Positions 42,113-48,280 of a stretch of DNA of 48,280 nt are shown here, piece after piece (positions within the stretch are counted from its first letter, which is position 1; each line of letters starts with the position of its first letter). The notes beneath the pieces are model-generated. The model had not been told where the DNA came from. It made no database searches and was given only the letters and a program-made list of their open reading frames with translations. The translations under genes and the position numbers were made by a program. The DNA comes from Halanaerobiales bacterium. GTDB lineage: Bacteria > Bacillota > Halanaerobiia > Halanaerobiales > DTU029. The DNA is taken from positions 1 to 48,280 of the forward strand of contig JANWJZ010000067.1 in NCBI GenBank assembly GCA_025451675.1, written 5' to 3'.

Positions 42113-42241
42113 ATGAAGATAAATTTTTTCTTTGCCTGGACCAAAAATAAGGATAAGAGTAATGAATATACCAAATCCATCGGCGGCGGTTTTAAATTAC
42201 CCTCTTTCCTCAGATGGCTGAACATTTTCAGAAGGAAATAA
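42113..42241 (+). CDS. Small cationic peptide, 42 residues, unknown function
   Basis: An ATG at 42113 follows AAAGGAGG by seven bases, one of the best ribosome sites in the window, and the frame runs to TAA at 42239-42241. It has its own promoter-like sequence upstream and a terminator 36 bp downstream, so it is a complete small transcription unit on the otherwise empty plus strand between mraZ and dinB. The N-terminal half is polar (MKINFFFAWTKNKDKSNEY). A triple glycine at residues 24-26 is followed by a basic, amphipathic end (FKLPSFLRWLNIFRRK). Net charge is about +8. No signal peptide or cysteine. I do not recognise it; a membrane-active or signalling peptide is only a guess. Confidence 0.7.
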   Translation: MKINFFFAWTKNKDKSNEYTKSIGGGFKLPSFLRWLNIFRRK

Positions 42242-42276
42242 AGTCTTCTGTTTTTACATCTCCCTCAGGAATAAAT

Positions 42277-42313
42277 AAAAAAGCAACCTTTTGAAAAAAA
42301 AGGTTGCTTTTTT
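42277..42313. terminator. Bidirectional terminator between the small peptide gene and dinB
   Basis: Stem AAAAAAGCAACCTTTT / AAAAGGTTGCTTTTTT with a 5-base loop. It gives a T-run on both strands and serves the convergent 42-residue gene (plus) and dinB (minus). Confidence 0.92.
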
Positions 42314-42336
42314 GTCTATCCTTTATATCTTAATAA

Positions 42337-43503
42337 CTACCTGCTTTTAAAATCATCCAGGTTCCGGGCCCGGATGACACTGGTTTCACCAAATTTATCC
42401 CTGATCAGGTCTATGGTCTTCGCCAGTTTCTCCATCTTAAGATTATTTTCGAAAAGCGATAATTGTTCCGGCCCCTCAGGTGATAAATTGCTCACCCCTA
42501 CCCCCAGTAACCTTATCGGCCGGTTCAATAATTTATTTTTCTCCAGCAGGTAAATAGCCTTTTGATAAATTATATCTGTCTGATTTGTCCCTACAGAGAT
42601 ACTGATACTTCTGGTATAGGTTGTAAAATCGCCATATCTTATCTTAACTTCTATTGTATTACCGACCAGGCCCGCTTTCCGTAAACGCCTGGATACCTTG
42701 ATAGACATCCTTAAAAGGCTGGCCAGAATAAGATTTCTATCACTTATGTCCTCCGCAAAGGTCTCCTCATGGCTGATGGACTTCACTGGATTATTTACTT
42801 CTACCCTCCTATTATCTATCCCCCTGGACAGATAATAGAGACGGACACCGTTTTTCCCCAATAAGGTCTCCAGCTCCTCAATAGTGAGAGTCTTCAAACG
42901 GCCAATTGTATCAATTCCCTTACTTTTCAGGATTTCCGCTGTCCTTTTTCCTACACCCCAAATTTTTCCCACATCCAGCGGTTCCAGTATCCTGTCTATA
43001 TCCTTTTCCTCTATAACAAAAAAACCATCCGGTTTTTCCATATCTGAAGCCAGTTTGGCCAGAAATTTGTTGCTGGCCAGACCAATAGAGGCTGTTAAAC
43101 CAAATTTATTATATATATCCGCTTTAATCCGCCTGCCAATCTGGATGGAATTCCCAAAAAGGCGGGAACAACCGGTTAAATCCAGAAAGGCCTCATCAAT
43201 TGAAACCTTCTCTACGATAGGGGTATATTGGTATAATATAGCAAAAATCTGCCGGGAAACCTCACTATATCTCTCATGCCGGCCCGGTAAAAAAATGCCA
43301 TGAGGACAAAGCCGTTTAGCCTCAGCAATTGGCATTGCCGAATGAACACCATATTTTCTCGCCTCATAGGAGGCAGTGGAAACAACCCCCCGGTTACTAA
43401 TACCCCCTACAATAACCGGTTTTCCCTTTAACTCCGGATTATCCATCTGTTCTACAGCTGCATAAAAAGCATCCATGTCCACATGCATTATATTCAGAGC
43501 CAT
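42337..43503 (-). CDS. dinB: DNA polymerase IV (DinB, Y family)
   Basis: 388 residues. Palm motifs MHVDMDAFYAAVEQ and VSIDEAFLDLTG supply the catalytic carboxylates. STASYEARKYGVHSAMP belongs to the fingers and IWGVGKRTAEILKSKGI is the helix-hairpin-helix. The little-finger domain covers about 240-350. The end SPEGPEQLSLFENN resembles the beta-clamp binding motif QLSLF. It carries out error-prone translesion synthesis. It follows ddl by 11 bp. No LexA box was picked out. Confidence 0.96.
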   Translation of the reverse strand: MALNIMHVDMDAFYAAVEQMDNPELKGKPVIVGGISNRGVVSTASYEARKYGVHSAMPIAEAKRLCPHGIFLPGRHERYSEVSRQIFAILYQYTPIVEKVSIDEAFLDLTGCSRLFGNSIQIGRRIKADIYNKFGLTASIGLASNKFLAKLASDMEKPDGFFVIEEKDIDRILEPLDVGKIWGVGKRTAEILKSKGIDTIGRLKTLTIEELETLLGKNGVRLYYLSRGIDNRRVEVNNPVKSISHEETFAEDISDRNLILASLLRMSIKVSRRLRKAGLVGNTIEVKIRYGDFTTYTRSISISVGTNQTDIIYQKAIYLLEKNKLLNRPIRLLGVGVSNLSPEGPEQLSLFENNLKMEKLAKTIDLIRDKFGETSVIRARNLDDFKSR

Positions 43504-43514
43504 GGATCATCCCC

Positions 43515-44555
43515 TTATTTTCTATGCCACTCAAGGGCTAATTTAATTAAATCATCAATTAAATCACTATATTTCAGTCCAGTCGCTTCCCACATCTTGG
43601 CATACATGCTATAGCGGGTAAAACCGGGTATAGTATTAATCTCATTAAGTAATACTTCTTTATCTTCTGTCAGGAAAAAATCTACCCTGGCAAAACCCCG
43701 GCCATCAACGGCTTTAAAAGCCCTGATGGCTAACTCCCGGATCCTTTCTGTAGTCTCCTCATCTAACTCAGCCGGAATAATCAATTCCGTACTTTCATCC
43801 TGATACTTGGCAGTATAATCATAAAACTCCTTGGTAATCTTTATTTCTCCAGGTAAGGATGCCAGAATTTCTGTATTACCCCTGACAGAACATTCTATCT
43901 CCCGGCCTTTTATGTACTCCTCTATAACAATCCTGTAATCATATTTAAGGGCTTCTTCTAAAGCAGCCTCTAAATCCTCAGCTCTTTTAACCTTAGATAT
44001 ACCAATACTGGAACCCAGGTTGGCCGGTTTTACAAAACAGGGCCATAGTATCTCCCTGTCTAGCCTCTCAATTATGGCCTTTAAATCCTCTTTAATTTCT
44101 TTTTCATTGACAACAATATACCTGCCCTGGGGCAGCCCATGTACTTTAAATAAATCCTTCATGATACCCTTATCCATAGCTGCCGCTGAACAAAGAACCC
44201 CTGCCCCCGCATATGGAATATCAAGCATCTCCAGCAATCCCTGTAAACGGCCATCCTCTCCATAAGGCCCATGTAAAATCGGGAAGACCAGATCCAACTC
44301 TGTTTCCAGAAATGGCCGTAAAGTAAGGGAAATCGGCCCAGCAAAGTTATCGGGCACTACTTTTATATTTTCATCCATTATTATCTCCAGAGACCTTTCC
44401 GGATCAAGCCAATATCCTTTTTTGGAAATGGCAAAAGGAATCAATTCATATTTATCTTTATCTGCAGCCTGATAAACTGACCTGGCAGACATAATCGATA
44501 TCTCATGTTCCTGTGAACGCCCCCCAAAAATGAGTCCAACACGCAGTTTACCCAA
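43515..44555 (-). CDS. ddl: D-alanine--D-alanine ligase
   Basis: 346 residues, ATP-grasp enzyme. N-terminal GLIFGGRSQEHEISIMSARSVY, then FPILHGPYGEDGRLQGLLEMLDIPYAGAG, FVKPANLGSSIGISK, KITKEFYDYTAKY (the tyrosine-bearing omega loop of D-Ala-D-Ala rather than D-Ala-D-Lac ligases) and the metal-binding LLNEINTIPGFT. It supplies the dipeptide for MurF. TTG start with AAAGGGG upstream. Divergent from perR. Confidence 0.97.
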   Translation of the reverse strand: MGKLRVGLIFGGRSQEHEISIMSARSVYQAADKDKYELIPFAISKKGYWLDPERSLEIIMDENIKVVPDNFAGPISLTLRPFLETELDLVFPILHGPYGEDGRLQGLLEMLDIPYAGAGVLCSAAAMDKGIMKDLFKVHGLPQGRYIVVNEKEIKEDLKAIIERLDREILWPCFVKPANLGSSIGISKVKRAEDLEAALEEALKYDYRIVIEEYIKGREIECSVRGNTEILASLPGEIKITKEFYDYTAKYQDESTELIIPAELDEETTERIRELAIRAFKAVDGRGFARVDFFLTEDKEVLLNEINTIPGFTRYSMYAKMWEATGLKYSDLIDDLIKLALEWHRK

Positions 44556-44643
44556 TTTTATATCCCCTTTCTATAAAATTCTCCTCTTAAATCAGTTTAT
44601 TCAAAAAAAATAATATTATCCCTTGGCTTAAGTTAAGATATTC

Positions 44644-44672
44644 TTGACTTTCAGCCTAATTATTGTTAAAAT
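44644..44672 (+). promoter_or_regulatory. Sigma-A promoter of perR
   Basis: TTGACT (44644-44649) and TAAAAT (44667-44672) are separated by 17 bp, 56 bp before the perR start. Confidence 0.75.
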
Positions 44673-44689
44673 ATTATCAATAATAATAA

Positions 44690-44704
44690 CTATAATAATT
44701 ACTG
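44690..44704 (+). promoter_or_regulatory. Per-box-like operator of perR
   Basis: CTATAATAATTACTG matches 10 of the 14 defined positions of the Per box TTATAATnATTATAA, with a perfect core TATAATnATTA. It lies about 11-25 bp downstream of the predicted start of transcription, suggesting autoregulation. A 14-bp AT palindrome (TATTATCAATAATA) lies just upstream at 44671-44684. Confidence 0.5.
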
Positions 44705-44727
44705 CCTGAGATGAAAGGAGTTCTAAA

Positions 44728-45129
44728 ATGTCAAGTTCAAAAGCAAAACATAGAATGACAAAACAGAGAAAATTAATCCTTGAAGTGTTACGCAACACTA
44801 ATACCCATCCAACAGCAGACTGGATCTATGAACAGGTAAAAAAAGAAATTCCCAATATCAGCCTGGGCACAGTCTATAGAAACTTAAGATTATTAAGTGA
44901 AATGGGCAAAATCCAAGTTCTGGATTTCGGCAGCTCCTATAGCAGGTTTGATGGCAATTCACACCATCATTATCACTTTATCTGTGACAATTGTGAGAAA
45001 ATCTATGATTTAGATATACCCTTCGATGAAAAACTAAATGAAAAGGTAAATAATGAAACCCCATTTTTAGTGAAAAACCACAGGATAGATTTCACAGGTT
45101 TATGTCCAGAATGCCAGAAAAAAATATAA
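44728..45129 (+). CDS. perR: Peroxide-responsive repressor PerR (Fur family)
   Basis: 133 residues. The DNA-binding part has HPTADWIYEQVKKEIPNISLGTVYRNLRLL. The regulatory metal ligands of B. subtilis PerR (H37, D85, H91, H93, D104) correspond, all with the same offset of ten, to H27, D75, H81, H83 and D94 here. D94 rather than glutamate favours PerR over Fur. The structural zinc site is C86-x2-C89 and C126-x2-C129. Histidine oxidation by H2O2 would release DNA. GAAAGGAG precedes the ATG. Monocistronic, one of two plus-strand genes. Confidence 0.92.
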   Translation: MSSSKAKHRMTKQRKLILEVLRNTNTHPTADWIYEQVKKEIPNISLGTVYRNLRLLSEMGKIQVLDFGSSYSRFDGNSHHHYHFICDNCEKIYDLDIPFDEKLNEKVNNETPFLVKNHRIDFTGLCPECQKKI

Positions 45130-45144
45130 GTCTTCCAATAACAA

Positions 45145-45177
45145 CCCGCTAACAGCGAATATAGCGGGGATTTTTTT
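45145..45177 (+). terminator. Rho-independent terminator after perR
   Basis: Stem CCCGCTA / TAGCGGG (45145-45168) with a 10-base loop, then GA and seven T residues. The T-run overlaps the rnhA stop region of the convergent gene. Confidence 0.88.
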
Positions 45178-45646
45178 ATCCTTTATAATTATTTTCTATT
45201 TCTTTTCTGGCCAAACTGTCAACCCTTTCATTATAGACATCCCCGGAATGCCCCTTTACCTTAATTAATTCTATCCTGAATTCTGAGACAAGGCTGTCCA
45301 GTTCTTTCCACAGGTCCTGATTCTTTACGGCTTTCCTGTCTGCAGTCTTCCAGCCTCTTTTTTTCCATCCCGGCAACCATTCCTGTAATCCCTTTACTAC
45401 ATAATCAGAGTCTGAGATAATTTTCACAATAGTATCCTCATTAATTCTACCCTTTATACTATTCAAAGCCTTGATTACAGCCATCATTTCCATCCGGTTG
45501 TTAGTAGTCTCAGGATCATATCCACTAATTTTTTCTTCCAGATCACCATATATAATCAATGCAGCATAGCCGCCTGGCCCAGGATTTCCGGAACAGGCCC
45601 CATCTGTGTAGATATAAATCACATTTTTTTCATCAGTTACGGGCAT
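45176..45646 (-). CDS. rnhA: Ribonuclease HI
   Basis: 156 residues from ATG 45646, with AAAGGAG upstream; an earlier in-frame ATG overlaps the UbiA gene. YTDGACSGNPGPGGYAAL opens the fold (first catalytic aspartate), followed by TTNNRMEMMAVIKAL, SDSDYVVKGLQEWLPGWKKRGWKTA and HSGDVYNERVDSLA, giving the D-E-D-D set and the basic handle. It degrades RNA in RNA-DNA hybrids. Confidence 0.97.
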   Translation of the reverse strand: MPVTDEKNVIYIYTDGACSGNPGPGGYAALIIYGDLEEKISGYDPETTNNRMEMMAVIKALNSIKGRINEDTIVKIISDSDYVVKGLQEWLPGWKKRGWKTADRKAVKNQDLWKELDSLVSEFRIELIKVKGHSGDVYNERVDSLARKEIENNYKG

Positions 45647-45662
45647 TCTTTCTTTCTCTCCT

Positions 45663-46592
45663 TTAAAATACTTTATCAAGTATTGCAGCCAGGAATAACA
45701 TTAAGCCGAACAATTGATAAACCTGAACAGTTCTAAGGTTGGCCAGAACCAGCTTTGGTACATTATCATAATATTTCCGTGCTGTCTGCACAGCTTCAAG
45801 TACCAGGGGAAAACTTACAAAAGGTAATAGCCAGAAAGGGTTTCTGAATACAATAAAGATCAAGAATAATGAAAGATAACTTAAAACAAATAACAGGATA
45901 TAAATTACTACTGCCTTTTTCCTGCCCAGGCGGACTACCCAGTTCATTTTGGCACCCTTTTTATCTGCATTATAATCTGGATACTGGTTAATCCATAAGA
46001 CATTAGTAATCAATAAACCAATGGGTAAAGAAACAAGAATAATCTCCGGAGATATAGTATGTGTCTGGACCAGATATGTTCCCAGAATTATCAAAGGACC
46101 AAAGGTCAATCCTACGGTCAGCTCTCCCAGGCCCCGGTAAGCTAACTTAAAAGGCGGCAGGCTATAGATAATGGATAAGGTAAATCCTATAACACCAATT
46201 ATAAATACCTTTGGTTCACGATAAACACTTATATAGATACCAATCAGGGCAGCTGCAGCCATTGTCAAAATTGCAATTACTTTAGCTTCGAGTACCGTTA
46301 ATTTGCCATCAACAATAGTTTTTTTGCCACCACTGAAGGCTGTCCGCTCTTCTTTTGTTACAAAAGTATCCACTCCAGAATCATAATCTACCACTTCATT
46401 AATGGCATTTTTCCCTATCTCAATCAAATATATCCCAACAACTGTCCAGACAAACCAGTAAAGATTAAAGGCACCTTTTAAATTATAGGCAAGGGCAGCA
46501 GCCACTATCATAGGTACTGTTGAAGCAATCCAGATTTTCGGGTCAGCTAACTGCCAGAAGCCATGCCATCTTCTTTTAAAATCCTTTTTCAT
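45663..46592 (-). CDS. UbiA-family prenyltransferase (MenA-like)
   Basis: 309 residues from ATG 46592 with AGGA six bases upstream. Seven to nine membrane segments. The two Asp-rich motifs that bind the prenyl diphosphate through Mg2+ are NEVVDYDSGVD (first) and NQYPDYNADKKG (second). The family includes 1,4-dihydroxy-2-naphthoate polyprenyltransferase (MenA) and other aromatic or lipid prenyltransferases. No quinone-pathway gene is nearby, so the acceptor remains open. Neighbours are rnhA (16 bp) and lepB. Confidence 0.88.
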   Translation of the reverse strand: MKKDFKRRWHGFWQLADPKIWIASTVPMIVAAALAYNLKGAFNLYWFVWTVVGIYLIEIGKNAINEVVDYDSGVDTFVTKEERTAFSGGKKTIVDGKLTVLEAKVIAILTMAAAALIGIYISVYREPKVFIIGVIGFTLSIIYSLPPFKLAYRGLGELTVGLTFGPLIILGTYLVQTHTISPEIILVSLPIGLLITNVLWINQYPDYNADKKGAKMNWVVRLGRKKAVVIYILLFVLSYLSLFLIFIVFRNPFWLLPFVSFPLVLEAVQTARKYYDNVPKLVLANLRTVQVYQLFGLMLFLAAILDKVF

Positions 46593-46635
46593 AATCAATC
46601 CTGACTCCTTCAACCTTCATTTTTAAACCGTAATT

Positions 46636-47550
46636 TTAGCGTACTACACCTATGTTTTTTATCGGCCAGAATCTGAACATCATTCTGCCCATAATCCGCT
46701 TTTCTGAAACAAAGCCCCAATATCTGGAATCAAGGCTGTTACCGGAATTATCCCCGAGGACATAATAATAATCCTTATCCAGGACCACCTCGTTTCCATT
46801 AATCAGCTCCGATAATATACCCCGGTCATAGATTGGTCCGGTATCAATGCTGTCATTCAAGACAAATTCTGCACCGGCAATATAGATATTTTTCAAAAGA
46901 TCAGGATTTTCCTTCAATCTCTCCCGAATAAGCTCCAGGGGATATAAACGGCCATCGATACGGAAAATACCGTCTACTAATTTTATCCTATCTCCTTTTT
47001 CCGGAACCTTCCAGACATTATCTCCCTGTAAGGTGTTCCTGTTAAAATAACTTCTATCTATATCCATTTTTACACCATTTATGTAAACTGATTCATCTTT
47101 GATCTGGACATATTCACCGGGTAAAGCAATCAATCTCTTTGTATATCTTTCCTTATCAAAAAGAGGTTCTTTAAAAACCAATATTTCGCCTCTTTCCGGC
47201 TCCCTGAATTTATAGGAAACCTTATCGGCAAAGAATCTCTCTCCCGGTTTAATGGTTGGATACATTGAACTTGTCGGTACAGTATAATTACCCAGATAAA
47301 AATACTGGATGATAAAAACCAGGACTAAAGCAATAATAATGGTCTGGGTCCAGTCCAGAATACCACTTATAATTTTAAGCCTGGATTTATCCTTAATATT
47401 GTATTTTACAGAAATTTTACTGATTAAAAATTCCCTGAATTTCTCCAGCTTAAGATTGATAAAATTATTATCAAAAAAAAGATAAAAAACAAGGAATCCC
47501 GTTAAAAATAGGTACAAAATTCCATACAGTATTTTTGTCACTATCATCAT
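46636..47550 (-). CDS. lepB: Signal peptidase I
   Basis: 304 residues from ATG 47550; the true start is uncertain, since GGAG abuts this ATG and an ATG at 47547 or a GTG at 47541 (nine bases from GGAG) may be used. Two membrane helices (about 7-26 and 68-86) are joined by a basic loop. Catalytic Ser is in PTSSMYPTI (S95), the Lys in YTKRLIALPGE (K138), and box E is GDNSGNSLDSRYWGFV. About 60 residues between boxes D and E (near 185-250) exceed the short Gram-positive type and approach the size of E. coli LepB. It removes signal peptides from exported proteins such as the three predicted here. Confidence 0.95.
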   Translation of the reverse strand: MMIVTKILYGILYLFLTGFLVFYLFFDNNFINLKLEKFREFLISKISVKYNIKDKSRLKIISGILDWTQTIIIALVLVFIIQYFYLGNYTVPTSSMYPTIKPGERFFADKVSYKFREPERGEILVFKEPLFDKERYTKRLIALPGEYVQIKDESVYINGVKMDIDRSYFNRNTLQGDNVWKVPEKGDRIKLVDGIFRIDGRLYPLELIRERLKENPDLLKNIYIAGAEFVLNDSIDTGPIYDRGILSELINGNEVVLDKDYYYVLGDNSGNSLDSRYWGFVSEKRIMGRMMFRFWPIKNIGVVR

Positions 47551-47602
47551 CTCCAGATAGGTTAAAATTTTTATTTTTATAGACAAACTATAAAAAAATC
47601 AG

Positions 47603-48127
47603 CTATTTCCTTTTCTTGGGTGAAAAATATCCCCCGCTTATTGGGTTAATATTATTGACAGTAATAAAAGCATTCTCCTCAAAATCATAGATAACCTGCT
47701 TTAGCCTGTCCAGGTCCTTACGATTAAAGACAATATGTAATACTTTCCTATGGCCCTCTCTGCCTTCAGCATCAATGACAGTTACACCAAAGCCATTCTC
47801 CCGTAGATGTTCAACCAGCTCATCATTCTTTTCTTCATTCACAACAACCTGGGCAGCCAGTTTGCCAAGGGCAATCCTATTTTCTATGGTAATACCAATA
47901 TAGTTCCCACAGGCAAAACCAAGGGCATAAGCAAAAATATTCCCTGGATTATCCAGGTTACTGACCACTTTCCCCAAAGCCATAACATAGATACTGACTT
48001 CAAAAAATCCTATCAGGGCAGCCTGTATTTTTCTTCCCTGAACCACCATTAACATCCTGATAGTAGCAAGGGTAACATCACAGGCCCGGGCAAAAAATAT
48101 AAATAGATATCCTGTTAAAAAACTCAT
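47603..48127 (-). CDS. DUF2179/UPF0316 family membrane protein
   Basis: 174 residues. Three N-terminal membrane segments with the conserved RACDVTLATIRMLMVVQGRK, FFEVSIYVMALGKVV and ALGFACGNYIGITIENRIALG precede a cytoplasmic DUF2179 domain (about 90-165: VTVIDAEGREGHRKVLHIVFNRKDLDRL, ITVNNINPISGGYF). Function of the family is unknown; DUF2179 domains probably bind a ligand. GGGGG lies upstream of the ATG. 16 bp or more separate it from lepB. Confidence 0.92.
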   Translation of the reverse strand: MSFLTGYLFIFFARACDVTLATIRMLMVVQGRKIQAALIGFFEVSIYVMALGKVVSNLDNPGNIFAYALGFACGNYIGITIENRIALGKLAAQVVVNEEKNDELVEHLRENGFGVTVIDAEGREGHRKVLHIVFNRKDLDRLKQVIYDFEENAFITVNNINPISGGYFSPKKRK

Positions 48128-48153
48128 TCAAAAACCCCCAATATAAAAAAAGA

Positions 48154-48174
48154 AGTAGAGATTTATACTCTACT
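48154..48174 (-). terminator. Hairpin with T-run upstream of the DUF2179 gene
   Basis: 7-bp stem AGTAGAG / CTCTACT with a 7-base loop, followed on the minus strand by TCTTTTTTTATA, only 27 bp before the start codon. It looks like a terminator, but it sits at the predicted transcript start of the DUF2179 gene. It may end a transcript entering from the right or act as a leader attenuator. Confidence 0.55.
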
Positions 48175-48178
48175 ATTT

Positions 48179-48206
48179 ATTATATACCAATATTTATATT
48201 TATCAA
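48179..48206 (-). promoter_or_regulatory. Candidate promoter of the DUF2179-lepB run
   Basis: On the minus strand TTGATA (48201-48206) and TATAAT (48179-48184) are separated by 16 bp, about 52 bp before the start codon. The right-hand 75 bp of the window show no other recognisable feature. Confidence 0.55.
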
Positions 48207-48280
48207 CCACAATCATTTATTTCTCTTATTTTTTAACCACACCTTCAAAACTACATACAGGAAAGCCTATGAGATTAAGC

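Noticed and set aside
1-48280. tRNA, rRNA, insertion sequences, prophage genes, CRISPR arrays
   Set aside because: None seen; nearly all sequence is accounted for by housekeeping genes and short regulatory gaps.

Overview
The window reads as ordinary chromosome from a low-G+C, anaerobic-type Firmicute that carries endospore genes and also outer-membrane-type proteins. It has a classic Bacillus/Clostridium division-sporulation order (dcw cluster, then spoIIGA-sigE-sigG, then the ylm genes and divIVA). It also has a signal-peptide beta-barrel-like protein, a LolA-like protein and LolC/D/E-like ABC genes. That combination fits a diderm Firmicute such as the Halanaerobiales. The taxonomic placement is inference from gene content; no rRNA or other marker lies in the window. 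Nearly everything is on the minus strand, so read from the right-hand end to the left.

Region by region, right to left. 48.1-45.2 kb: a DUF2179 membrane protein, signal peptidase I, a UbiA-type prenyltransferase and RNase HI, convergent with a plus-strand PerR-type regulator that has a good sigma-A promoter and a Per-box-like site. 44.6-42.3 kb: ddl and dinB. 42.3-41.8 kb: a plus-strand gene for a 42-residue cationic peptide behind a promoter with a perfect inverted repeat, and the mraZ leader with four MraZ-type boxes. 41.8-25.6 kb: an uninterrupted dcw operon, mraZ-rsmH-ftsL-spoVD/ftsI-murE-murF-mraY-murD-ftsW-murG-murC-ftsQ-ftsA-ftsZ, closed by a strong terminator.

25.5-22.1 kb: the whole sigma-E activation circuit. 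This is spoIIGA-sigE behind a promoter with an unusually long spacer and a Spo0A-box-like -35 region, then sigG-spoIIR behind a candidate sigma-F promoter. 22.0-17.0 kb: ylmC, nrdR, pgeF, an HlyD-like single-pass protein, yggS, yggT, ylmH and divIVA; sepF is absent. 16.9-14.3 kb: trpS, an unrecognised secreted protein, and an orphan C-terminal TipAS domain behind a MerR-type 19-bp-spacer promoter. 14.3-13.2 kb: FMN riboswitch, terminator and the riboflavin transporter ribU. 13.2-10.4 kb: a MATE exporter and the GTPase HflX.

10.4-4.5 kb: a compact envelope module, tetR, then an ABC ATPase, two FtsX/LolC-like permeases, a LolA-like protein and a beta-barrel-like protein. Its promoter carries a perfect 26-bp palindrome. 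This is the most interesting accessory unit in the window and looks like an inner-to-outer-membrane transfer system. 4.4-1 kb: a YfcE-type phosphodiesterase, an Fnr-like regulator with FNR-type cysteines, a MarR regulator paired with an FtsH protease, and a truncated family-8 glycosyltransferase at the left edge.

No tRNA, rRNA, insertion sequence, phage gene or CRISPR array was seen. Several start codons were moved from the longest possible start to the one with a properly spaced Shine-Dalgarno sequence; these are noted gene by gene.
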